Source: SAR92 clade bacterium H455 (GTDB taxonomy: Bacteria > Pseudomonadota > Gammaproteobacteria > Pseudomonadales > Porticoccaceae). From it: a stretch of 64,000 bases of DNA. This document shows positions 28,680 through 39,639 of the stretch, in pieces. The stretch spans positions 2,893,584 through 2,957,583 of the forward strand of contig CP103416.1 of NCBI GenBank assembly GCA_024802545.1, given 5' to 3'. Made by a program: the position numbers and the translations under genes. The notes beneath the pieces are model-generated. The model had not been told where the DNA came from and made no database searches. It was given only the letters and a program-made list of their open reading frames with translations. Within the stretch, counting starts at the first letter, position 1, and each line of letters opens with the position of its first letter.

Positions 28680-29114
28680 TTAGACTTCTACCTTTCCGCC
28701 AGCGGCTTCAATAGCAGCCAGAGCACCTTTAGTGGCTCCGATACCTTGCAGCGTTACTGCTTTAGTAACCACACCAGAGGCAAATACTTTTGCACGGGTG
28801 ATGCTACAACTGATCAAACCAGCTGCACGCAGGCTGTCGATAGTGACAATGCCACCCTCAACTTTATCCAACTCAGAAAGACGGATCTCTGCAGTCACTG
28901 CAGCCAAGCGCGACGTAAAGCCGTACTTAGGAAGACGCTTTTGCAAAGGCATCTGGCCGCCTTCAAAACCGGGACGGATACCGCCACCAGAGCGCGCTTT
29001 CTGACCTTTGTGGCCACGGCCACCAGTCTTACCAATTCCACTACCAATACCGCGTCCGACGCGTTTGGCTTCTTTAATTCGGCCCGGTGCTGGGCTAAGG
29101 GTATTCAGACGCAT
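28680..29114 (-). CDS. rplO: 50S ribosomal protein L15
   Basis: Large-subunit assembly protein. Starts [12 protein letters not shown] with the glycine-rich [22 protein letters not shown] 29114 is chosen because GAGGAAG lies 8 bases upstream; an in-frame TTG at 29129 overlaps rpmD further and has no site. Length 144 equals E. coli. Confidence 0.97.
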   Translation of the reverse strand: MRLNTLSPAPGRIKEAKRVGRGIGSGIGKTGGRGHKGQKARSGGGIRPGFEGGQMPLQKRLPKYGFTSRLAAVTAEIRLSELDKVEGGIVTIDSLRAAGLISCSITRAKVFASGVVTKAVTLQGIGATKGALAAIEAAGGKVEV

Positions 29115-29115
29115 C

Positions 29116-29310
29116 TTAAGCTTCCTCAACCTGCAACATATAGTGAACTTTATTGATCATGCCACGTACTGATGGAGTATCTTCTACTTCAACCGTATGA
29201 CCGATCCGACGCAAACCCAAACCAGAAACACAGGCCTTGTGATTCTGTAACCGACCTATGATGCTCTTAGTCTGAGTTACCTTAATTTTCTTCAATTTCG
29301 CTTTTGCCAT
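29116..29310 (-). CDS. rpmD: 50S ribosomal protein L30
   Basis: Small uL30 protein of 64 residues, slightly longer than E. coli (59) through an N-terminal basic stretch. Core [20 protein letters not shown] and [21 protein letters not shown] are typical. It ends 1 base before the rplO start. Confidence 0.97.
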   Translation of the reverse strand: MAKAKLKKIKVTQTKSIIGRLQNHKACVSGLGLRRIGHTVEVEDTPSVRGMINKVHYMLQVEEA

Positions 29311-29348
29311 GATCTTCTTCCAATAACTGACGCTAAATTAGCGATCAC

Positions 29349-29855
29349 CTAGTTGAGGATTTCGTCTACAGATTTGCCACGCTTCGCTGCAACATCTTCC
29401 GGTGATTTCATATCCCGCAGCGCCTTAAAAGTCGCGCGAACTACGTTTACCGGGTTAGTTGAACCGTAACACTTAGCCAGAACATTCTGTACGCCGGCCA
29501 GTTCTAACACAGAGCGCATTGCGCCGCCGGCAATAACACCAGTACCGTCTGAGGCTGGCTGCATGTAAATCTTTGACGCAGCGTGAATGCCTTTAGTCGG
29601 ATACTGGATGGTGTTGCCGTCGAGAGCAACATCAATCATGTTGCGACGAGCAGACTCCATCGCCTTCTGAATCGCCTGTGGCACTTCGCGCGCCTTGCCG
29701 CGACCGAAGCCAACTTTACCATTGCCATCACCAACAACAGTCAGTGCAGTAAAAGCAAAAATCCGTCCACCTTTAACCGTCTTAGCAACACGGTTAACCT
29801 GAACCAGCTTCTCCATCATTCCTTCAGCTGCATCTTTCTGATCTGTAAGAGCCAT
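29349..29855 (-). CDS. rpsE: 30S ribosomal protein S5
   Basis: 30S body protein involved in decoding fidelity and mRNA entry. The S5 double-stranded RNA-binding domain ([17 protein letters not shown]) and the C-terminal domain are complete; length 168. It is in the spc operon between rplR and rpmD. Confidence 0.98.
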   Translation of the reverse strand: MALTDQKDAAEGMMEKLVQVNRVAKTVKGGRIFAFTALTVVGDGNGKVGFGRGKAREVPQAIQKAMESARRNMIDVALDGNTIQYPTKGIHAASKIYMQPASDGTGVIAGGAMRSVLELAGVQNVLAKCYGSTNPVNVVRATFKALRDMKSPEDVAAKRGKSVDEILN

Positions 29856-29867
29856 ATCTTCTACCTA

Positions 29868-30218
29868 TTAAAATTCGAGGCCGGCTTCACGCGCGGCGTC
29901 AGCCAGTGCTTTTACACGGCCATGGTATTTGAAGCCACTGCGGTCGAACGCCACTTTAGTGACACCCGCGGCAACAGCGCGCTCGGCAACCAATTTGCCA
30001 ACAACCGTAGCTGCATCTGTGTTACCAGTGCTGCCACTGCGCAGATCTTTCTCCAGCGTGGAGGCGGTCGCTAAAACGCGATCACCATCTGCGGCGATAA
30101 CCTGAGCATAGATATGACGCGGAGTCCTATTTATGCATAGACGGTTAGCACCTAATTCGCGGATCTTCATGCGTACGCGTTTAGCGCGACGCTGACGTGA
30201 TACTTTCTTATCGCTCAT
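29868..30218 (-). CDS. rplR: 50S ribosomal protein L18
   Basis: 5S rRNA-binding protein of the central protuberance. Contains [16 protein letters not shown] and the C-terminal [26 protein letters not shown]. Length 116. Lies in the spc operon between rplF and rpsE. Confidence 0.98.
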   Translation of the reverse strand: MSDKKVSRQRRAKRVRMKIRELGANRLCINRTPRHIYAQVIAADGDRVLATASTLEKDLRSGSTGNTDAATVVGKLVAERAVAAGVTKVAFDRSGFKYHGRVKALADAAREAGLEF

Positions 30219-30230
30219 CGTATTACCCTA

Positions 30231-30764
30231 TTACTTCTTCTTGGCCTCTTTGCGTCTTACGTGCTCACCGGAGATTCTAACTCCCTTACCTTTGTAAGGC
30301 TCTGGCGGACGGAAGGCGCGGATTTCAGCTGCGGCTTGACCCAACACCTGCTTGTCCGAGGATTTAAGTAAAATTTCAGTCTGGCTTGGCGTTTCAGCTG
30401 ACACACCCTGTGGCAAGTCATACACCACTGGATGAGAAAAGCCTAAGGTCAGATTAATCTTGCTACCCTGAACCTGTGCCCGATAACCAACACCGATCAA
30501 ATCAAGCTTCTTTTCAAAACCTTTTGAAACACCAGTCACCATGTTGCTAACCAACGCTCTGGTAGTACCAGACATAGCGCGGGAGAACTTAGCGCTTGAA
30601 CGGGCCGAAAACTTTAATACGTTTTCGTCCTGAACAATTTCAACTTCTGGATTGATTGGCATCACTAATGAACCGATCTTTCCTTTGACTGTTATCTCAG
30701 AGCCGGCGATAGTGACTTGAACACCACTGGGCAGCTCTACTGGATTATTTGCAACTCTAGACAT
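30231..30764 (-). CDS. rplF: 50S ribosomal protein L6
   Basis: Protein near the factor-binding site of the 50S. Starts [19 protein letters not shown] and carries the C-terminal [20 protein letters not shown] signature. Length 177 equals E. coli. Confidence 0.98.
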   Translation of the reverse strand: MSRVANNPVELPSGVQVTIAGSEITVKGKIGSLVMPINPEVEIVQDENVLKFSARSSAKFSRAMSGTTRALVSNMVTGVSKGFEKKLDLIGVGYRAQVQGSKINLTLGFSHPVVYDLPQGVSAETPSQTEILLKSSDKQVLGQAAAEIRAFRPPEPYKGKGVRISGEHVRRKEAKKK

Positions 30765-30776
30765 CTCGTTTTCCTA

Positions 30777-31169
30777 TCAGAATACGGTGCAAAGCACTTC
30801 ACCGCCGATACCGGCAGCGCGGGCCGCGCGATCAGTCATCACACCATTGCTGGTGGAGACTATGGCAATGCCCAAACCACTGCGAACTTTAACAATGTCC
30901 GAGCTACCCTTGTACTGGCGTAAGCCTGGCTTGCTAATACGTGTTATTTCTTCGATTACTGGCTTGCCTTCGAAATACTTAAGCGCAACTGTCATAGTTG
31001 GCTTAACGTCATCAGAGACAGAAAACCCTTCAATGTAGCCTTCCTCCTGCAAAACTTTAGCGACAGACGCTTTAAGCTTTGAAGCAGGCATGGATACTTG
31101 CGGGTGACTGCGGTGATGCGCATTGCGAATGCGAGTCAACATATCGGATAAAGGATCTTGCATACTCAT
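30777..31169 (-). CDS. rpsH: 30S ribosomal protein S8
   Basis: Primary 16S rRNA-binding protein and, in E. coli, the translational repressor of the spc operon. The start is ATG 31169 ([17 protein letters not shown]), supported by GAGGAG just upstream and the family length of 130; longer in-frame extensions run through rpsN and are not real. The C-terminal [20 protein letters not shown] is typical. Confidence 0.97.
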   Translation of the reverse strand: MSMQDPLSDMLTRIRNAHHRSHPQVSMPASKLKASVAKVLQEEGYIEGFSVSDDVKPTMTVALKYFEGKPVIEEITRISKPGLRQYKGSSDIVKVRSGLGIAIVSTSNGVMTDRAARAAGIGGEVLCTVF

Positions 31170-31188
31170 AACGTTTGGCTCCTCAAAC

Positions 31189-31494
31189 TTACCAGCTGGA
31201 TTTAACCAGGCCAGGAACTTCACCGCGCATAGCTGACTCGCGCAGTTTGTTTCGGCACAGGCCAAACTTTCGGTACACACCGTGTGGACGGCCAGTAATT
31301 CTGCAGCGGTTACGCTGACGTACTGGGCTCGCATCACGCGGCAACTTTTGCAAACTTACCTGTGCATTCCAACGATCTTCGTCAGATGCATTTACATCGC
31401 TAATCACCGCTTTAATAGCAGCACGCTTCTCAGCGAACTTAGCAACTGTTCTGGTGCGCTTATGCTCGCGCTGAATCATGGATTCTTTTGCCAT
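31189..31494 (-). CDS. rpsN: 30S ribosomal protein S14
   Basis: 30S head protein, long (zinc-free) form of 101 residues, with [20 protein letters not shown] and the C-terminal [13 protein letters not shown]. Lies between rplE and rpsH in the spc operon. Confidence 0.98.
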   Translation of the reverse strand: MAKESMIQREHKRTRTVAKFAEKRAAIKAVISDVNASDEDRWNAQVSLQKLPRDASPVRQRNRCRITGRPHGVYRKFGLCRNKLRESAMRGEVPGLVKSSW

Positions 31495-31506
31495 TTACCT
31501 ACAACC

Positions 31507-32046
31507 TCAACTTTTCAGCGGGAAGTTAAAGGCGCGCAGTAGAGCACGACCTTCGTCATCGTTTCGAGCAGTAGTCGTGATAGTGATATCAAGACCACGC
31601 AACTTATCAATTTTCTCGTAATCGATCTCAGGGAAAATGATTTGTTCACTTACACCCATAGAGAAGTTACCACGCCCATCAAACTGCTTTGGGCTAATAC
31701 CACGGAAATCGCGAATGCGTGGAATAGCAATGCCAACCAAACGCTCAAGGAATTCATACATACGATCTGCACGCAGTGTTACCTTGGTACCAATGGGCCA
31801 TCCCTGACGGACTTTAAATCCAGCAATAGACTTGCGCGCATTGTTGATCACCGGCTTCTGCGCCGCAATCAAAGTTAAATCAGCAACCGCATTCTCAAGC
31901 GACTTCTTGTCACCTATAGCTTCGCCAACACCCATATTCAGAGTGATCTTGGTGATGCGCGGAATTTCCATCACGTTAGCCAGCCCGAGCTCTTTTTGCA
32001 GCGCCGGTGCCAACTCGTTCTTGTACAATTCTTTAAGCCTTGCCAT
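31507..32046 (-). CDS. rplE: 50S ribosomal protein L5
   Basis: 5S rRNA-binding protein contacting the P-site tRNA. Contains [20 protein letters not shown] and the [20 protein letters not shown] signature. Length 179 equals E. coli. Confidence 0.98.
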   Translation of the reverse strand: MARLKELYKNELAPALQKELGLANVMEIPRITKITLNMGVGEAIGDKKSLENAVADLTLIAAQKPVINNARKSIAGFKVRQGWPIGTKVTLRADRMYEFLERLVGIAIPRIRDFRGISPKQFDGRGNFSMGVSEQIIFPEIDYEKIDKLRGLDITITTTARNDDEGRALLRAFNFPLKS

Positions 32047-32062
32047 TTCGATTACCTATTTC

Positions 32063-32386
32063 CTAAGCGTCTACGGCGTCGCCGGTAGACTTGAAGATAC
32101 GAATCTTCGTGTTATCTTCCAGAATCTTAAAGCCAACCCGATCTGCTTTATTAGTCGCGCCATTGAAGAGGGCCACATTAGAACCCTGAATTGGAGCTTC
32201 TTTCTCAATAATCCCGCCAGCTATTCCAGCCTGAGGATTTGGCTTCTGATGCTTTTTAATCATCTGAATACCAGATACCAATAAGCGGCCGTTTTCCAAA
32301 ACTTTCAGGACCTTACCGCGCTTACCTTTATCTTTGCCAGCAACAACAATAACTTCGTCATCGCGCTTAATTTTGAGCATTGCCAT
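32063..32386 (-). CDS. rplX: 50S ribosomal protein L24
   Basis: Assembly initiator protein near the peptide exit. KOW motif in [20 protein letters not shown]. Length 107 (E. coli 104). Confidence 0.98.
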   Translation of the reverse strand: MAMLKIKRDDEVIVVAGKDKGKRGKVLKVLENGRLLVSGIQMIKKHQKPNPQAGIAGGIIEKEAPIQGSNVALFNGATNKADRVGFKILEDNTKIRIFKSTGDAVDA

Positions 32387-32400
32387 TTCTAAATCCTCGC

Positions 32401-32769
32401 TTACAGCACTTCAGGTGCTAGGGAGATAATTCGCATAAACTTCTCAGTGCGAAGTTCACGAGTTACCGGCCCAAAAATTCGTGTGCCAATAGGCGCCAGG
32501 TTGGCATTCAACAGTACAGCTGCGTTGTCGTCGAACTTGATCAAGCTACCATCCTGCCTACGCAGACCTTTTTTAGTGCGCACAACAACCGCACTCATTA
32601 CTTGGCCTTTCTTTACCTTGCCACGTGGAATCGCTTCCTTAACAGTGACCTTAATAACATCACCGACACGAGCATAACGACGGTGTGAACCACCGAGTAC
32701 TTTGATACACATAACGCGACGTGCACCACTGTTGTCTGCTACATCAAGATAACTTTCTGTTTGAATCAT
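32401..32769 (-). CDS. rplN: 50S ribosomal protein L14
   Basis: Subunit-interface protein. Starts [20 protein letters not shown], the universal uL14 signature; length 122. First gene of the spc segment; only 33 bases separate it from rpsQ and no promoter is apparent there, so S10 and spc genes may be transcribed together. Confidence 0.98.
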   Translation of the reverse strand: MIQTESYLDVADNSGARRVMCIKVLGGSHRRYARVGDVIKVTVKEAIPRGKVKKGQVMSAVVVRTKKGLRRQDGSLIKFDDNAAVLLNANLAPIGTRIFGPVTRELRTEKFMRIISLAPEVL

Positions 32770-32802
32770 TTTCTTACTCCGAACCCTTTACCGTCTACAG
32801 GC

Positions 32803-33069
32803 TTAGCCTGCTACAGCACGCTCGTCAATATTGACCAGTGTCCACGCCTTGTCCTTTGATACAGGACGGCACTCTGCGATTGTTACTAAATCGCCTGTTC
32901 GCGCACCATTTTCTTGATCGTGCGCCTTAATCTTTGTCGACTTAGTCAAGAACTTACCGTAGACCGGGTGCTTGACACGTCGCTCAACCAAGACCGTTAT
33001 GGTCTTGTCCATCTTGTCACTGACGATACGACCAGTCAGAGTACGTGAGCTAGCTTGTAATTCAGACAT
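32803..33069 (-). CDS. rpsQ: 30S ribosomal protein S17
   Basis: Primary 16S rRNA-binding OB-fold protein of 88 residues, with [23 protein letters not shown]. Last gene of the S10 segment, directly after rpmC. Confidence 0.98.
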   Translation of the reverse strand: MSELQASSRTLTGRIVSDKMDKTITVLVERRVKHPVYGKFLTKSTKIKAHDQENGARTGDLVTIAECRPVSKDKAWTLVNIDERAVAG

Positions 33070-33071
33070 AG

Positions 33072-33269
33072 TTACACCCCTGCCTTTTGCTTAAGCATGG
33101 TCTTAATACGCGCAATATTACGGCGCGCTAGCTTAATTTTGTGACTCTCGTTTAACTGACCAGTGGACAACTGCATACGCAGATTAAACTGCTGCTTGAG
33201 CTCGCCAATCAACGCGGCCTCCAGCTCTTCACTTGTCTTTTCACGCAATTCGTTAGCTTTCATCTTCAC
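33072..33269 (-). CDS. rpmC: 50S ribosomal protein L29
   Basis: Small helical protein at the tunnel exit, 65 residues, with [20 protein letters not shown] and [12 protein letters not shown]. Its ATG overlaps the rplP stop codon (ATGA), indicating translational coupling. Confidence 0.98.
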   Translation of the reverse strand: MKMKANELREKTSEELEAALIGELKQQFNLRMQLSTGQLNESHKIKLARRNIARIKTMLKQKAGV

Positions 33270-33679
33270 ATCACCGTTCGTCTAACAAAGGTGGTTGCGA
33301 TCGGCAACTTGGCCGAAGCAAGAGCAAAGGCTTCACGCGCCATCTCTTCACTAACACCTTCCATTTCATAAAGAACCTTGCCAGGCTGGATCAATGCGAC
33401 CCAATACTCGACATTACCTTTACCTTTACCCATTCGAACTTCAAGCGGCTTCTGTGTAATTGGCTTGTCTGGAAAAACACGAATCCAGATTTTACCACCA
33501 CGCTTGATGTGACGGGTCATTGCACGACGAGCAGCTTCAATTTGACGCGCAGTCAAACGTCCGCGGCCAGAGGCTTTTAAACCGAACTCGCCAAAGCTGA
33601 CCTTACTGCCGCGCTGCGCAAGGCCACGATTACGGCCTTTGTGCATCTTGCGGAATTTTGTACGTTTTGGTTGCAGCAT
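33266..33679 (-). CDS. rplP: 50S ribosomal protein L16
   Basis: Protein near the A-site tRNA elbow. Starts [19 protein letters not shown]; typical [20 protein letters not shown] follows. Length 137 (E. coli 136). Confidence 0.98.
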   Translation of the reverse strand: MLQPKRTKFRKMHKGRNRGLAQRGSKVSFGEFGLKASGRGRLTARQIEAARRAMTRHIKRGGKIWIRVFPDKPITQKPLEVRMGKGKGNVEYWVALIQPGKVLYEMEGVSEEMAREAFALASAKLPIATTFVRRTVM

Positions 33680-33691
33680 TTCGCTTTACCC

Positions 33692-34375
33692 TTATCGCTT
33701 GTTTCTTGTGTCTTGTTTCTTGGCAGGCGCTTTTTCAGCTTCCTCACCACCCAAAACTTCACCTTTGAAGATCCACACCTTGACGCCAATAATGCCGTAC
33801 GTGGTGTTACCTTCAGCAGCTGCATAGTCAATGTCCGCACGCAGAGTGTGCAATGGAACTCGACCTTCTCGGTACCACTCAGAGCGTGCGATTTCTGCAC
33901 CGCCCAAACGGCCACCGACCTGAATCTTAACGCCCAGAGCACCACCGCGCATTGCGTTCTGAACCGCACGCTTCATAGCGCGACGGAACATAACACGACG
34001 CTCTAGTTGCTGAGCCACATTCTGCGCAACCAAGTTCGCATCCAGATCAGGCTTGCGAATCTCTTCAATATTGATCGTGACAGGGCAACCCATCTTGTTA
34101 CCGATCTCATTGCGCAGCTTTTCGACGTCTTCGCCTTTCTTACCGATAACGATACCTGGGCGCGCTGTGTGAATAGTAATACGAGCACTGTCAGATGGAC
34201 GTTCGATATCGACGCGACTGACGGAAGCGTGTGCCAATCTTGTGCGAATAAACTCTCGTACAGTCAAGTCCTGATGGAGCTTGTCTGCATAGTCCTTATT
34301 ACCTGCATACCAAGTCGAAGTATGTTTTTTAACAATACCCAGACGGATGCCAGTTGGATGTACTTTTTGACCCAT
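33692..34375 (-). CDS. rpsC: 30S ribosomal protein S3
   Basis: Head protein at the mRNA entry site with helicase role. KH domain with [18 protein letters not shown], then the C-terminal domain. Length 227 (E. coli 233), ending in a basic Lys/Arg-rich tail. Confidence 0.98.
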   Translation of the reverse strand: MGQKVHPTGIRLGIVKKHTSTWYAGNKDYADKLHQDLTVREFIRTRLAHASVSRVDIERPSDSARITIHTARPGIVIGKKGEDVEKLRNEIGNKMGCPVTINIEEIRKPDLDANLVAQNVAQQLERRVMFRRAMKRAVQNAMRGGALGVKIQVGGRLGGAEIARSEWYREGRVPLHTLRADIDYAAAEGNTTYGIIGVKVWIFKGEVLGGEEAEKAPAKKQDTRNKR

Positions 34376-34398
34376 GGAATGGTCTCCTGAACCTAATT

Positions 34399-34737
34399 CT
34401 ACTTTTCAGCGACTTTTACAGTGATGTGACAACTGCGCTTAAGAATTCTATCTGCACGGCCCTTAGCTCTCGGCCTAATGCGCTTCATAGTCATGCCTTC
34501 GTCGACAAAGATCGTCGAAACCCGCAGCTCATCTACATCTGCACCATCGTTATGCTCGGCGTTGGCAATTGCCGACTCAAGCACCTTTTTAATAATATCC
34601 GCGCCCTTCTTGCTGCTGAATTGCAAAATATCTAGCGCACTTTCAACAGACTTACCGCGAATTTGATCGGCGACCAATCGCGCTTTCTGCGCGGACATCT
34701 TGGCCCCTCTTAATTTTGCTTGTACTTCCACAGTCAT
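34399..34737 (-). CDS. rplV: 50S ribosomal protein L22
   Basis: Tunnel-lining protein of 112 residues. [20 protein letters not shown] is the family start, and the extended tunnel hairpin ([19 protein letters not shown]) is intact. Confidence 0.98.
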   Translation of the reverse strand: MTVEVQAKLRGAKMSAQKARLVADQIRGKSVESALDILQFSSKKGADIIKKVLESAIANAEHNDGADVDELRVSTIFVDEGMTMKRIRPRAKGRADRILKRSCHITVKVAEK

Positions 34738-34748
34738 AACCCCTTCGC

Positions 34749-35024
34749 TTAACGCTTGGCTTTTTTATCCGCCACGTGACCCTTATAGGTACGTGTTGGA
34801 GAAAATTCACCCAGCTTATGGCCAACCATTTCTTCGTTGACTAAAACAGGAATATGTTGACGACCGTTATGGACAGCGATCGTGAGACCAACAAAATCCG
34901 GTAAGATCATCGAACGACGTGACCAAGTTTTAATTGGGCGACGGTCGTTTGCTGCTGCCGCTACCTCAACCTTCTTCGCGAGATGAAGATCGATGAATGG
35001 TCCTTTCTTTAGAGAGCGTGGCAC
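34749..35024 (-). CDS. rpsS: 30S ribosomal protein S19
   Basis: Head protein, 91 residues, starting [20 protein letters not shown] and containing [20 protein letters not shown]. Standard S10-operon position between rplB and rplV. Confidence 0.98.
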   Translation of the reverse strand: MPRSLKKGPFIDLHLAKKVEVAAAANDRRPIKTWSRRSMILPDFVGLTIAVHNGRQHIPVLVNEEMVGHKLGEFSPTRTYKGHVADKKAKR

Positions 35025-35060
35025 GTTTGCTTTCCTCTTCTATTCTGTTTTAGTCAGCGC

Positions 35061-35882
35061 TTATTTGCGGCGACGAATAATGTATTTGTCAGTGCGCTTG
35101 TTCTTGCGCGTCTTATAACCTTTGGTCGGCATACCCCATGGAGATACTGGATGACGGCCGCCCGAAGTACGTCCTTCACCACCACCATGTGGGTGATCGA
35201 CTGGGTTCATCGCCACACCGCGAACGGTTGGACGAATACCACGCCAGCGGGATGCGCCGGCCTTACCCAATGAGCGAAGACTGTGCTCACTGTTACAAAC
35301 TTCACCTAGAGTTGCGCGACAGCCGACTGGCAATTTGCGCATCTCGCCACTGCGCAACCGCACTGTGGCATAGCTGGTGTCACGAGCAACTAACTGAACA
35401 GAAGCGGCGGCACTACGTGCAATCTGCGCACCTTTACCTGGCTTCATCTCAACACAGTGAACTGTGGAACCGACTGGAATCTTCAATAGTGGAAGAGTGT
35501 TACCGACCTTGATCGGGGAATCTTCACCTGACTGAACAGTATCGCCAGCTGAAACACCTTTGGGAGCAATAATATAACGACGCTCACCGTCGGCATAACA
35601 TAACAGTGCAATGTGCGCGCTGCGGTTTGGATCGTACTCTAAACGCTCAACAGTCGCCGGAATGCCGTCTTTGTTGCGCTTGAAGTCAATAATACGGTAG
35701 TGCTGCTTGTGACCACCACCAATGTGACGCACGGTAATGCGACCACTGCTGTTACGTCCACCGCTTCTTTTCTTCGGTGCCAACAAAGGACCATATGGGG
35801 CGCCCTTGTGCAAATCCGGAGTAACTACGCTTACTACAAAGCGACGACCCGGAGATGTTGGTTTTCTCTTAATAACTGCCAT
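35061..35882 (-). CDS. rplB: 50S ribosomal protein L2
   Basis: Large primary rRNA-binding protein next to the peptidyl-transferase centre. The conserved [14 protein letters not shown] loop is intact. Length 273 equals E. coli. Confidence 0.99.
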   Translation of the reverse strand: MAVIKRKPTSPGRRFVVSVVTPDLHKGAPYGPLLAPKKRSGGRNSSGRITVRHIGGGHKQHYRIIDFKRNKDGIPATVERLEYDPNRSAHIALLCYADGERRYIIAPKGVSAGDTVQSGEDSPIKVGNTLPLLKIPVGSTVHCVEMKPGKGAQIARSAAASVQLVARDTSYATVRLRSGEMRKLPVGCRATLGEVCNSEHSLRSLGKAGASRWRGIRPTVRGVAMNPVDHPHGGGEGRTSGGRHPVSPWGMPTKGYKTRKNKRTDKYIIRRRK

Positions 35883-35892
35883 GACTAAACCC

Positions 35893-36189
35893 TTATTCCG
35901 CTACTGCAAAGTCAATGTCTTGACCTTCAGCAAGACGAACATACGCCTTTTTCCAGTCACTGCGACGGCCAACACCAGTTTTAGTGCGACGCGTCTTACC
36001 CTTGACGTTGACCACTCGAACATCATCAACCTGAACTTCAAACAGCTGCTCTACAGCACGCTTGACTTCCAGCTTGGTGGAATCGGTAGCAACTTTAAAC
36101 ACGATTTGGGTTGCTGCACCTGACGCCATTGCTGATTTCTCAGTAATGTGCGGCCCTAACAACACTTTGAAGACTCTTTCTTGGTTCAT
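35893..36189 (-). CDS. rplW: 50S ribosomal protein L23
   Basis: Tunnel-exit protein that docks trigger factor and SRP. 98 residues, with [13 protein letters not shown] and a central [20 protein letters not shown] loop. Its ATG overlaps the rplD stop. Confidence 0.98.
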   Translation of the reverse strand: MNQERVFKVLLGPHITEKSAMASGAATQIVFKVATDSTKLEVKRAVEQLFEVQVDDVRVVNVKGKTRRTKTGVGRRSDWKKAYVRLAEGQDIDFAVAE

Positions 36190-36806
36190 ACCAGAAGCTC
36201 CTCAAGTTTTTTCAGCGCTGGAACAGTTACCAACACCTTGTCAAAATTAATTAAGCTAACTGGGTCCACTGCAGCTGCGTCACGAACATCAACCTTGTGC
36301 AGATTGCGTGAAGCTAGATACAGAAACTCACTAACCTCTTCAGTAACAATCATCACCTCAGTCAAGCTGAACTCTTGCAGCTTAGCAATCAAAAGCTTGG
36401 TCTTAGGTGCGTCGATATCAAACTCTTCAACAACAATAAGACGATCCTGACGCGCCAGCTCAGAGACGATAGAGCGCATCGCAGAACGATACATCTTACG
36501 ATTCAGCTTCTGGCTGTGATCCTGCGGAGTTGCAGCAAATGTTACACCGCCCCCGCGCCAGATTGGGCTGCGGATAGTACCAGCTCTCGCCCGACCCGTA
36601 CCTTTCTGGGCGTGTGGCTTGCGGCCACCACCAGAAACGGCTGAACGGTTTTTCTGAGCCCGAGTTCCCTGACGGGCACCGGCTAGAAAGGCTACTACAG
36701 TCTGGTGAACCAGATCCTGGTTGAACTCTGTTCCAAACGCTAACTCAGAAACTTCAACAGTTCCCTTATTACCTTTGGGTGTCGCAATTGCTAATTCCAT
36801 GGACAC
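36186..36806 (-). CDS. rplD: 50S ribosomal protein L4
   Basis: Tunnel-lining protein and, in E. coli, repressor/attenuator of the S10 operon. Extended loop with [20 protein letters not shown] and [17 protein letters not shown] is intact. Length 206 (E. coli 201). Confidence 0.98.
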   Translation of the reverse strand: MSMELAIATPKGNKGTVEVSELAFGTEFNQDLVHQTVVAFLAGARQGTRAQKNRSAVSGGGRKPHAQKGTGRARAGTIRSPIWRGGGVTFAATPQDHSQKLNRKMYRSAMRSIVSELARQDRLIVVEEFDIDAPKTKLLIAKLQEFSLTEVMIVTEEVSEFLYLASRNLHKVDVRDAAAVDPVSLINFDKVLVTVPALKKLEELLV

Positions 36807-36812
36807 TCCCCT

Positions 36813-37448
36813 TTAAGCCTTGACTGCCGGACGAACAACAACATTGCCACCAGGCGCGCCAGGTACGGCACCCTTGATTAACAGCAAATTGCGCTCAGCA
36901 TCGACACGTACAATTTCAAGATTTTGTGTAGTAACTTGCGCATTACCCATTTGGCCGGCCATCTTCTTGCCTTTGAAGACCTTACCTGGCGACTGGTTTT
37001 GACCAATCGAACCGGGTGCTCTGTGGGATAGCGAGTTACCGTGAGTAGCATCTTGCATGGCAAAGTTCCAACGCTTAACGCCGCCTTGGAAACCCTTACC
37101 TTTAGAAGTACCAGTAACATCGACCATTTGGCCTGCTTCGAAACGCTCTACAGTAAGTGAACCACCTACCGCGAATTCATCGCTGCTGCCTTCGGTACGA
37201 AATTCCCATTGACCACGACCTGCCTCTACACCAGCTTTGGCGTAGTGACCTGCTTGGGCCTTGCTTACTCGGGATGCTTTACGAGAACCAGTAGTGATCT
37301 GAATGGCCGAATAGCCATCAGTCTCAACTGATTTAATCTGGGTAACATGATTAGGTGTCGCCTCGACAACAGTCACAGGGATAGACACACCATCTTCAGT
37401 GAATACGCGAGTCATGCCGCATTTGCGACCAACTATTCCTATACTCAT
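36813..37448 (-). CDS. rplC: 50S ribosomal protein L3
   Basis: Early assembly protein reaching into the peptidyl-transferase centre. [20 protein letters not shown] at the start; [20 protein letters not shown] contains the glutamine that PrmB methylates in E. coli. Length 211. Confidence 0.98.
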   Translation of the reverse strand: MSIGIVGRKCGMTRVFTEDGVSIPVTVVEATPNHVTQIKSVETDGYSAIQITTGSRKASRVSKAQAGHYAKAGVEAGRGQWEFRTEGSSDEFAVGGSLTVERFEAGQMVDVTGTSKGKGFQGGVKRWNFAMQDATHGNSLSHRAPGSIGQNQSPGKVFKGKKMAGQMGNAQVTTQNLEIVRVDAERNLLLIKGAVPGAPGGNVVVRPAVKA

Positions 37449-37487
37449 TTTATTAACCTCTTAAGTGTACGGGGCTGTTACCCGCTA

Positions 37488-37545
37488 CGGCTGTCTATTT
37501 CAAGACATTACACTTTAGTGTTTGCCCGGCATTACTGCCGAACCG
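37488..37545 (-). promoter_or_regulatory. Hairpins in the rpsJ-rplC spacer
   Basis: The 109-base spacer contains CGGCA-TTAC-TGCCG (37527-37540) and ACACT-TT-AGTGT (37510-37521) as back-to-back perfect stems. No T-tract follows in the direction of transcription. They may be a protein-binding or processing site; function unknown. Confidence 0.4.
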
Positions 37546-37557
37546 CTACAGTCGTTT

Positions 37558-37869
37558 TCAGCTTAAGCTGATTTGTACTTCAACGCCTGCCGCAAGATTC
37601 AATTTCATAAGCGCATCAACGGTCTTCTCTGTTGGCTCAACAATGTCGATTAAGCGCTTGTGCGTGCGAATTTCGTACTGATCGCGCGCGTCCTTATTTA
37701 CGTGTGGAGAGATAAGTATCGTGAACTTCTCTTTCCGAGTTGGCAATGGTATTGGGCCGCGAATCTGCGCGCCTGTGCGCCTTGCCGTTTCAACGATTTC
37801 CTGTGTCGACGTATCGATCAGCTTGTGATCAAAAGCCTTAAGGCGAATCCTGATGCTTTGGTTTTGCAT
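37558..37869 (-). CDS. rpsJ: 30S ribosomal protein S10 (NusE)
   Basis: 30S head protein that also acts with NusB/NusG in transcription antitermination. [20 protein letters not shown] and [19 protein letters not shown] are typical. Length 103 equals E. coli. First gene of the S10 operon, about 66 bases after the predicted start site. Confidence 0.98.
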   Translation of the reverse strand: MQNQSIRIRLKAFDHKLIDTSTQEIVETARRTGAQIRGPIPLPTRKEKFTILISPHVNKDARDQYEIRTHKRLIDIVEPTEKTVDALMKLNLAAGVEVQISLS

Positions 37870-37941
37870 GTAATCAAAACTCCGCTATCTCTACTAAAAC
37901 TTCAGGGTTAAACAACTTCTAGCCCCGAAAAAGGAGCGCGA

Positions 37942-37970
37942 ATTCTAGTGCCGCGCCCTGGGACTGTCAA
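37942..37970 (-). promoter_or_regulatory. Sigma-70 promoter of the S10 operon
   Basis: Minus-strand TTGACA (37965-37970), 17-base spacer, TAGAAT (37942-37947), then TCGCGCTCC. A near-consensus promoter located between the tufA terminator and rpsJ. The GC-rich discriminator, shared with two other promoters here, suggests stringent control (inference). Confidence 0.88.
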
Positions 37971-38042
37971 GCTTAATTGCACCTGAAGCCAAATTAATTA
38001 AAAGCCCTAACTCAAAGCATGCTGCCACTTTGGCCAGGGGTC

Positions 38043-38066
38043 AAAAAAGGGGCCGCTAAGCCCCTT
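38043..38066 (-). terminator. tufA terminator
   Basis: Minus-strand AAGGGGC-TTAGCG-GCCCCTT followed by a T-tract, 19 bases after the tufA stop codon. It separates tufA from the S10 operon. Confidence 0.9.
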
Positions 38067-38084
38067 CATACTGCGTCTAATCTG

Positions 38085-39308
38085 TTACTCGATGATCTTA
38101 GCTACAACACCAGCGCCAACAGTACGGCCGCCTTCACGAATTGCAAAACGAAGACCTTCTTCCATAGCAATCGGGTGAATCAACGTAACTTCCATCTGCA
38201 CGTTGTCGCCTGGCATTACCATTTCAGTTCCCTCGGGCAATTCACATGCGCCGGTCACATCCGTGGTACGGAAGTAAAACTGTGGACGGTAGCCTTTAAA
38301 GAATGGTGTATGACGACCACCTTCATCTTTAGTCAGAACATAGATCTCTGAAGTGAACTTGGTGTGCGGCTTAACAGATCCTGGCTTGGCCAGTACTTGA
38401 CCACGCTGAACTTCTTCACGCTTAGTGCCGCGCAACAAAACACCACAGTTCTCGCCAGCACGACCTTCGTCAAGCAGCTTGCGGAACATCTCAACACCAG
38501 TACAGGTAGTCTTGGCGGTGTCAGTGATGCCGATGATCTCGATCTCTTCACCAACCTTAACAACACCACGCTCAATACGACCGGTTACAACAGTACCGCG
38601 ACCCGCAATAGAGAAGACATCTTCAATAGGCATCAGGAACGGCTGGTCAACAGCACGAACTGGCTCAGGAATGTAAGAATCTAGAGCCTCTACCAACTTC
38701 TTAACCGCTGTAGTACCCAGCTCGTTGTCATCACGGCCTTCCAACGCCATCAGCGCTGAACCAACAATGATGGGCGTGTCGTCGCCAGGGAACTCATAAA
38801 GATCCAGCAGCTCGCGCAGCTCCATCTCAACCAGCTCTAACATTTCCAGATACTCTTCAGATCCAAAGCCGCCACAATCTTCTGCAAGCAGGTCAGCTTT
38901 GTTTAAGAATACTAATACGTAAGGTACACCGACCTGACGTGACAGCAGGATGTGTTCGCGGGTCTGTGGCATTGGGCCATCAGTTGCGCCACATACCAAG
39001 ATTGCGCCGTCCATCTGGGCAGCACCGGTAATCATGTTTTTAACATAATCGGCGTGACCCGGGCAGTCTACGTGGGCGTAGTGACGATCAGGGGAGTCAT
39101 ACTCAACGTGTGCTGTTGAGATAGTGATTCCGCGCTCGCGCTCTTCTGGTGCATTATCAATCTGGTCGAAGGCTTTCATTTCTCCGCCCCAAACTTCAGC
39201 ACAAACGCGTGTCATTGCAGCGGTCAAAGTGGTTTTACCATGATCGACGTGACCAATGGTGCCTACGTTGACGTGCGGCTTATTTCTTTCAAACTTTGCT
39301 TTTGCCAT
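38085..39308 (-). CDS. tufA: Elongation factor Tu, copy A
   Basis: GTPase that delivers aminoacyl-tRNA to the ribosome. G motifs: [22 protein letters not shown] and GSALMAL. The protein is 407 residues, longer than the 394 of E. coli; the extra residues include [14 protein letters not shown] right after NKAD, as I recall for Cellvibrionales EF-Tu. The translated product is identical to copy B at 57474. It stands alone between its own promoter and terminator rather than directly after fusA. Confidence 0.98.
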   Translation of the reverse strand: MAKAKFERNKPHVNVGTIGHVDHGKTTLTAAMTRVCAEVWGGEMKAFDQIDNAPEERERGITISTAHVEYDSPDRHYAHVDCPGHADYVKNMITGAAQMDGAILVCGATDGPMPQTREHILLSRQVGVPYVLVFLNKADLLAEDCGGFGSEEYLEMLELVEMELRELLDLYEFPGDDTPIIVGSALMALEGRDDNELGTTAVKKLVEALDSYIPEPVRAVDQPFLMPIEDVFSIAGRGTVVTGRIERGVVKVGEEIEIIGITDTAKTTCTGVEMFRKLLDEGRAGENCGVLLRGTKREEVQRGQVLAKPGSVKPHTKFTSEIYVLTKDEGGRHTPFFKGYRPQFYFRTTDVTGACELPEGTEMVMPGDNVQMEVTLIHPIAMEEGLRFAIREGGRTVGAGVVAKIIE

Positions 39309-39399
39309 CTCAATGTCTCCTCAGCAGGCATTTAACTTTAGGTATTTAATTTTGGACGCTTTACAACTCCATTGATTGGAGCTATGCGCAAGGGACGCC

Positions 39400-39427
39400 A
39401 TCTTATACATCGAATTCTGAGAGTCAA
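39400..39427 (-). promoter_or_regulatory. Candidate tufA promoter
   Basis: Minus-strand TTGACT (39422-39427), 16-base spacer, TAAGAT (39400-39405), about 92 bases before tufA. The 331-base gap 39309-39639 otherwise contains the divergent promoter of the EF-G paralogue and no gene. Confidence 0.5.
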
Positions 39428-39444
39428 CGTTCGCATTAGGTAAT

Positions 39445-39473
39445 TTGACAATATTTTTACTTATTAGTAGATT
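39445..39473 (+). promoter_or_regulatory. Candidate promoter of the EF-G paralogue
   Basis: Plus-strand TTGACA (39445-39450), 17-base spacer, TAGATT (39468-39473), about 160 bases before the gene. A second -10-like TATACT lies nearer (39584-39589) but lacks a good -35. Confidence 0.5.
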
Positions 39474-39639
39474 TTCGGCCTTTGAGAGCGCGTTTTTGGG
39501 CCGATAACAGGACAAGTGGAAGCTTTTATAAAAATGACCTACCTTATTTGCGCATTTTTCTCTGTAATTGAAACAATATCCTGTATACTCGCGCGCGTTT
39601 TTGACCTATAAAATAAGCCATTTTTAATCGAGCATTCTC

